NCBI GenBank assembly: GCA_031296355.1
Contig: JARLFX010000440.1
Location: 1 to 16,333 of the forward strand
DNA: 16,333 nt
Reading direction: 5' to 3'
Origin: Acidobacteriaceae bacterium
GTDB taxonomy: Bacteria; Acidobacteriota; Terriglobia; Terriglobales; Acidobacteriaceae
Part shown: piece by piece, positions 13,204 to 16,333 of the stretch
How the letters are laid out: each line of letters begins with the position of its first letter
How positions within the stretch are numbered: the stretch's first letter is position 1
The notes under the pieces: generated by a model
The model's input: only the letters and a program-made list of their open reading frames with translations
The model's database searches: none
What the model was told of the DNA's origin: nothing
Position numbers and translations under genes: made by a program

Positions 13204-13836
13204 ATGCCTGCTGTAAATTTCAATCGCATCGCCCGCGCCTATCGCTGGCTGGAGTATGCCATCTTCGGCCACGCACTCGAACGCTGCCGCTTCCACCTGC
13301 TGCCACTACTGGCAGGCCGCCAGCACGCGCTTGTGCTCGGCGATGGAGACGGCCGCTTTCTCCATCAATTACTCCTGCAAAACCCTGCGCTGAAGGCGGA
13401 TGCTGTCGATAGCAGCGCCGCCATGCTTCATCTGCTGGCGGCACGTTGCGGCAGGCGCAGCGTCGCTCTGCACTGTGCGGATGCACTTGCCTTCACCCCG
13501 CCATGCGCTGTCTACGATTGCATCGTTTCGCACTTCTTTTTAGATTGCCTCAGTACGGAAGAGTGTGCGGCGCTGGTGCCGCGACTTGCACACTATCTAC
13601 CCGCCGGCGGACTCTGGATCGTCTCGGAATTCCGCGTGCCTCGCGGGATGTTGAGAATTCCGGCTGCCCTGCTGATCCGCATGATGTACGCCGGCTTTCG
13701 CCTGCTCACCGGCCTGCGGACACAACATTTGCCGGCCTACGAACAAGCCTTGCGTTCCGCAGATTTCGAACTGGCTGAAGAGCAAACACATCTGCGCGGA
13801 TTACTCGTCTCCCAGGTCTGGCGTAAGCGCTGTTGA
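13204..13836 (+). CDS. Class I SAM-dependent methyltransferase
   Basis: A 210-residue Rossmann-type methyltransferase. Motif I is LVLGDGDGRF (43-52, the E/DxGxGxG SAM loop), Asp69 in DAVDSSAAML is the ribose-binding acidic residue, Asp93 in HCADALAF is placed to contact adenine, and YDCIVSHFFLDCLS (104-117) is motif IV. The C-terminal part includes a hydrophobic amphipathic stretch (IPAALLIRMMYAGFRLLTGL, about 157-176) that may contact membrane or bind a lipid-like substrate. The substrate is unknown. The gene starts 8 nt after the UbiA-like gene without a strong ribosome binding site, suggesting translational coupling and a shared pathway. Its stop overlaps a TTG in the frame of the next gene, but that gene probably starts later. 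Confidence 0.87.
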   Translation: MPAVNFNRIARAYRWLEYAIFGHALERCRFHLLPLLAGRQHALVLGDGDGRFLHQLLLQNPALKADAVDSSAAMLHLLAARCGRRSVALHCADALAFTPPCAVYDCIVSHFFLDCLSTEECAALVPRLAHYLPAGGLWIVSEFRVPRGMLRIPAALLIRMMYAGFRLLTGLRTQHLPAYEQALRSADFELAEEQTHLRGLLVSQVWRKRC

Positions 13837-13870
13837 ACCCAAATTCATCATTTTCATACCCCTCATCGCT

Positions 13871-13876
13871 TACAAT
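13871..13876 (+). promoter_or_regulatory. Candidate -10 box for sixA
   Basis: TACAAT, five of six consensus matches, ends 13 nt before the preferred sixA ATG, in a locally AT-richer gap. No convincing -35 box is placed 16-18 bp upstream, so sixA may simply be co-transcribed with the methyltransferase gene. Confidence 0.25.
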
Positions 13877-13889
13877 TCAGCACAAGGTT

Positions 13890-14426
13890 ATGAATCTCTA
13901 TCTTCTCCGCCATGCCAGCGCAGGCACGCGCCGCGCCAATCCGATCGTCGACGCCAAACGCCCCATCGATAAAGAAGGCCGCCAGTATTGCCTGCAGCTG
14001 GCCAGCGTACTCAACAATTTCAACCTGTCGTTTGACCTGATACTCTCCAGCCCGCTCAAGCGCTGTCTGCAGACGGCCTCGTTCATCGGCACGGAGACGG
14101 GTTACGACGCACCGATCCAGGTCGCGCGCGGACTCTCTCCCAGTGGCACCTACGCGGAGTTCCGCCAGTTGCTGGAACAGTGCGCCAAGGTCGACAACGT
14201 ACTTGTGGTTGGCCACAGCCCGACGCTCACGCAGTTTCTCGGCACACTGGTCACGCCTGCATCCAGCAAAGTGTCCGCCGCCATTCGCCTGCGCAAAGGC
14301 AGCATGGCGCGCGTGAATATGGAGCGGCAGCCGCCCACGTTGCACTGGCTGCTCGATCCGCGCATGGTGCGCGCGCTTTACATGAGCTCGGCGAAGAGTT
14401 CGCGGCGGAAGACCTCGCGGAAGTAG
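13890..14426 (+). CDS. sixA: SixA-type phosphohistidine phosphatase (histidine phosphatase superfamily)
   Basis: A 178-residue cytosolic phosphatase of the phosphoglycerate-mutase-like histidine phosphatase superfamily; SixA removes phosphate from phosphohistidine. The catalytic LRHASAG motif holds Arg7 and His8 (the phospho-acceptor). LSSPLKRCLQTA (52-63) supplies Arg58, and VGHSPTL (107-113) supplies His109. The ATG at 13890 starts the family-typical MNLYLLRHA. An upstream TTG at 13833 in the same frame would add 19 residues that do not look conserved. AAGG precedes the ATG by only 2 nt, which is short. The last 49 nt, coding a basic tail (SSAKSSRRKTSRK), overlap the convergent Ppx/GppA gene. 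Pairing with a Ppx-type phosphatase suggests a link to phosphate metabolism, but the native substrate is unproven. Confidence 0.9.
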   Translation: MNLYLLRHASAGTRRANPIVDAKRPIDKEGRQYCLQLASVLNNFNLSFDLILSSPLKRCLQTASFIGTETGYDAPIQVARGLSPSGTYAEFRQLLEQCAKVDNVLVVGHSPTLTQFLGTLVTPASSKVSAAIRLRKGSMARVNMERQPPTLHWLLDPRMVRALYMSSAKSSRRKTSRK

Positions 14427-15937
14427 TCCCCTTCTTTGCGCAGCGCCCACATCTCCAGCTCTGCACCCGTACGGCCCGGCTTCAGCAGCATGGTCACACG
14501 CCGCGGACGCATTTGCATACGTACCCGCAGCACATCGCTGGCGCGGTCCTGGTTCAGCGCCATCGCCAACCGCAGCAGCACCACCGCCTTCTGAATATTG
14601 GCATGCTCTTCCATCGGCAGCGTACGCATCAACCGGTCCAGCGGCGACGGACGGCTCTTGCCCAGGTAGCGCGCAATTGCGGAGACGATCGTCCTCTGCT
14701 CCGGCGTGAAGCCGAAGATTTCAGAGTTCGCAATGATGTACTGTGAATGCCGGTGGCGCCCCTGGTGGTTCATAAACTTGCCGATGTCCTGTAGCATGGC
14801 GGCAGATTCGATCCACAGCCGGTACTCTGGCGGCAGATTGTGTACCGTCTTCAGCTCGTCGAAGATCTGTACCGCATGCGCGCGCACAATCTCGGCATGG
14901 CGCATGTCCACGCCATAGCGTTTCGCCACCTCCAGCACCGCCGCCCAGCGTTCATCCTCATACTTCCGGTGCGCAATGCCGCGCTGGTCTGTCTGCGCCA
15001 GCATCTGGGCCAGCATGCCATCGCGCAGCCCCATGGTGGAGTAGCGGAACCCCTTCAGCCCCAGCCGCTCCAGCAGCTCCGCATAGACCTGCGCGCCGCC
15101 GATGATGATCTCTGACCGCCGCGGCCCGATGCCGGGAAATGCCGCGCGCTGCCCATTGGTAAGCCGGGTGAGCTGGTCAGCCACGCCGCGCACCAGCTCT
15201 GTCGACGCAAATCCCATATCCGCCTTGGCGCGCTTCTTGCCGCCGCCCTTGCTTACCGGAATATTCTTGGATACCTCATTGCTGGCCACCGCAAGCGCCG
15301 CCGCAGTTCCTGACGTAGCAAAAACCAGCGACACACGTGCGCTACCCATCCTGCGCTCTGCCTTTGACACTTCGCGACGAATGAACTTCTTCAGCCGCGC
15401 AATATCCTGCTTCGCCGGCGGATCACTGCGCAGAAACTCCTGCTGTAGTCGTACCGCGCCCAGCGGCAGGCTCACCATCTCGCGAATACGGCCCTTGTCA
15501 GAAAGCGTGACTTCGCAGCTTCCACCGCCCAGATCGATCATCAGACAGCGGCCACGCGCGCCGCGCTCATTGTTGACCACTCCCAGGTGGATCAGCCGCC
15601 CCTCTTCCAGCCCGGAGATTACCTCCACGTTCCAGCCCGTCTCCGCCTTCACCCACTCCGTAAAAGCCGGTGCATTGCGCGCATCGCGCATCGCGCTGGT
15701 AGCCACCACACGCACCGTATCCACCACGTAGGTCTGCGTTGCCTTGTGAAACCGCTTCAGTGCGCGAATGGTAGACGCCATGGACTCCGGCGAGATCACG
15801 CCGGTCTCAAACACGCTCGCGCCCAGCCGCGTCACTTCGCGGTCTTCATGCAGGGTATGCAATTTGTGCGCCTGCACTGAGGCGATCTTTATCCGGCAGG
15901 AATTGGATCCGATATCGACTGCGGCAAAAGTTGGCAT
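14378..15937 (-). CDS. Ppx/GppA family exopolyphosphatase/guanosine pentaphosphatase
   Basis: From the ATG at 15937, 519 residues (a GTG 9 nt upstream is the alternative; GGAG sits 3 nt before that GTG and 12 nt before the ATG). The family hydrolyses terminal phosphate from polyphosphate or converts pppGpp to ppGpp. The actin-like ATPase fold shows VDIGSNSCRIKI (7-18, phosphate-1), VEVISGLEEGRLIHLG (104-119) with the expected catalytic Glu, DLGGGSCEVTL (135-145, phosphate-2) and LRDGML (304-309). A C-terminal helical HD-type domain follows (about 345-480: RHAEIVRAHA, then NHQGRHRHSQYIIANSEIFGF). In its central motif the usual HD pair reads Gln383-Asp384 (AAMLQDIGKF), a change to a key metal ligand. 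Polyphosphate versus pppGpp preference cannot be told from sequence. The 3' end overlaps sixA on the other strand. Confidence 0.9.
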   Translation of the reverse strand: MPTFAAVDIGSNSCRIKIASVQAHKLHTLHEDREVTRLGASVFETGVISPESMASTIRALKRFHKATQTYVVDTVRVVATSAMRDARNAPAFTEWVKAETGWNVEVISGLEEGRLIHLGVVNNERGARGRCLMIDLGGGSCEVTLSDKGRIREMVSLPLGAVRLQQEFLRSDPPAKQDIARLKKFIRREVSKAERRMGSARVSLVFATSGTAAALAVASNEVSKNIPVSKGGGKKRAKADMGFASTELVRGVADQLTRLTNGQRAAFPGIGPRRSEIIIGGAQVYAELLERLGLKGFRYSTMGLRDGMLAQMLAQTDQRGIAHRKYEDERWAAVLEVAKRYGVDMRHAEIVRAHAVQIFDELKTVHNLPPEYRLWIESAAMLQDIGKFMNHQGRHRHSQYIIANSEIFGFTPEQRTIVSAIARYLGKSRPSPLDRLMRTLPMEEHANIQKAVVLLRLAMALNQDRASDVLRVRMQMRPRRVTMLLKPGRTGAELEMWALRKEGDYFREVFRRELFAELM

Positions 15938-15972
15938 CTTTGTCACACGCTCCGGGTTCTAATCTACAACGT

Positions 15973-16011
15973 CAGCGCAGCCCTGTGGGGAACACATTCG
16001 GCTCTGCGCTG
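15973..16011. promoter_or_regulatory. Inverted repeat between the divergent Ppx/GppA and GT39 genes
   Basis: CAGCGCAG (15973-15980) and CTGCGCTG (16004-16011) are perfect 8-bp complements 23 nt apart in the 96-bp divergent gap. The right arm overlaps TGCTATCCT (16010-16018), a possible extended -10 for the + strand gene. It could be a paired operator or a leader hairpin. Confidence 0.35.
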
Positions 16012-16033
16012 CTATCCTGAAACTGGAACGTTC

Positions 16034-16333
16034 ATGCCCATGCCTTACCAGATAGCCGAAGAGCGGAGCGCACCGCAGCACCAGCACACCGCACCCGCCA
16101 CCTCCCCCAGCGTCCGCTCCCTGCTGCTTCTCTTCGCACTCTTCGTCGCTATCTACGGAGCCACCCTGGGCACCCCCGCTTTACTGGATGATGCCGACGC
16201 CACCCACGCCAGCGCCGCCCTGCATATGGCCCAAACCGGCGACCTGGTCACACTCAAGGTCGATGGCATCCGCTATCTCGAAAAGCCGCCCCTCCCCTAC
16301 TGGCTCGTCGCACTAGACTTCCGCCTCTTCTGC
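16034..16333 (+). CDS. GT39/ArnT-like membrane glycosyltransferase, N-terminal part (runs off window)
   Basis: The first 100 codons of an open frame that continues past the end of the window. After a polar Ala/Pro/His-rich start (1-27) comes a membrane helix (RSLLLLFALFVAIYGATLG, about 28-46), then LLDDADATHASAALHM and TGDLVTLKVDGIRYLEKPPLPYWL. This matches the first periplasmic loop of GT39/ArnT/PMT-type transferases, where the acidic pair (Asp53/Asp54 here) and the YxEKPPLxYW motif are hallmarks. Such enzymes move a sugar from a polyprenyl-phosphate donor to lipid A, protein or another acceptor; the acceptor here is unknown. ATG codons at 16034 and 16040 are both possible; only a weak GGA lies upstream. 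The UbiA-like gene about 3 kb upstream has no evident direct link. Confidence 0.8.
   Translation, partial: MPMPYQIAEERSAPQHQHTAPATSPSVRSLLLLFALFVAIYGATLGTPALLDDADATHASAALHMAQTGDLVTLKVDGIRYLEKPPLPYWLVALDFRLFC

Noticed and set aside
1..16333. CRISPR array, insertion sequence, integrase, toxin-antitoxin or defence island
   Set aside because: I saw no regularly spaced repeats, transposase or integrase motifs, target-site duplications or recognisable defence proteins on either strand.

Overview
The window is a dense, gene-rich stretch of chromosome with high G+C and strong G/C bias at third codon positions. I see no insertion sequence, phage gene, CRISPR array, tRNA or rRNA. The gene content suggests a Gram-negative soil bacterium, most likely Acidobacteriota (Terriglobia/Acidobacteriaceae type). 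The pointers are the exported DinB-like protein, the BON/glycine-zipper lipoprotein, the GH57 branching enzyme, the YtxH/DUF948-like pair and the GT39 N-terminus. This placement is inference from protein style, not a database result.

Layout. Positions 1-1529 hold the 3' end of a probable outer-membrane beta-barrel gene (+) and a convergent exported DinB-fold protein (-), which share one perfect bidirectional terminator. Positions 1704-3626 encode a lipoprotein with three Calx-beta-like domains and a C-terminal PL7 alginate lyase. Positions 3699-7996 hold a cysteine desulfurase (+), a KimA-like potassium/APC permease (-) and the tRNA 2-thiouridylase mnmA (+). The desulfurase and MnmA could supply successive steps of U34 tRNA thiolation although the permease separates them. 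Positions 7993-9015 (-) hold a YtxH protein followed by a DUF948/YtxG-like membrane coiled-coil protein, resembling the Bacillus ytxGH stress pair. Positions 9310-10323 encode a BON-domain lipoprotein. Positions 10528-14426 form a + strand run: GH57 1,4-alpha-glucan branching enzyme, a polytopic membrane protein with UbiA-like features, a SAM methyltransferase and a SixA-type phosphohistidine phosphatase. A Ppx/GppA phosphatase (-) is convergent with the last of these and overlaps it by 49 nt. The window ends in the first 100 codons of a GT39/ArnT-like membrane glycosyltransferase (+).

Functional threads are polymer breakdown at the cell surface (PL7 lyase), glycogen-type storage (GH57), phosphate/phosphohistidine turnover (SixA, Ppx/GppA), sulfur transfer to tRNA (desulfurase, MnmA), potassium uptake, and envelope/stress proteins. 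Most genes are conventional housekeeping or accessory envelope genes. I found no convincing new defence or mobile system. The most interesting points are the Calx-beta/PL7 lipoprotein, the UbiA-like/methyltransferase pair, several perfect palindromes at gene starts, an AT-rich codon island inside mnmA, and a Ppx/GppA protein whose HD-type motif has Gln in place of His. The longest gap without a gene is 9016-9309 (294 bp); it carries two inverted repeats.
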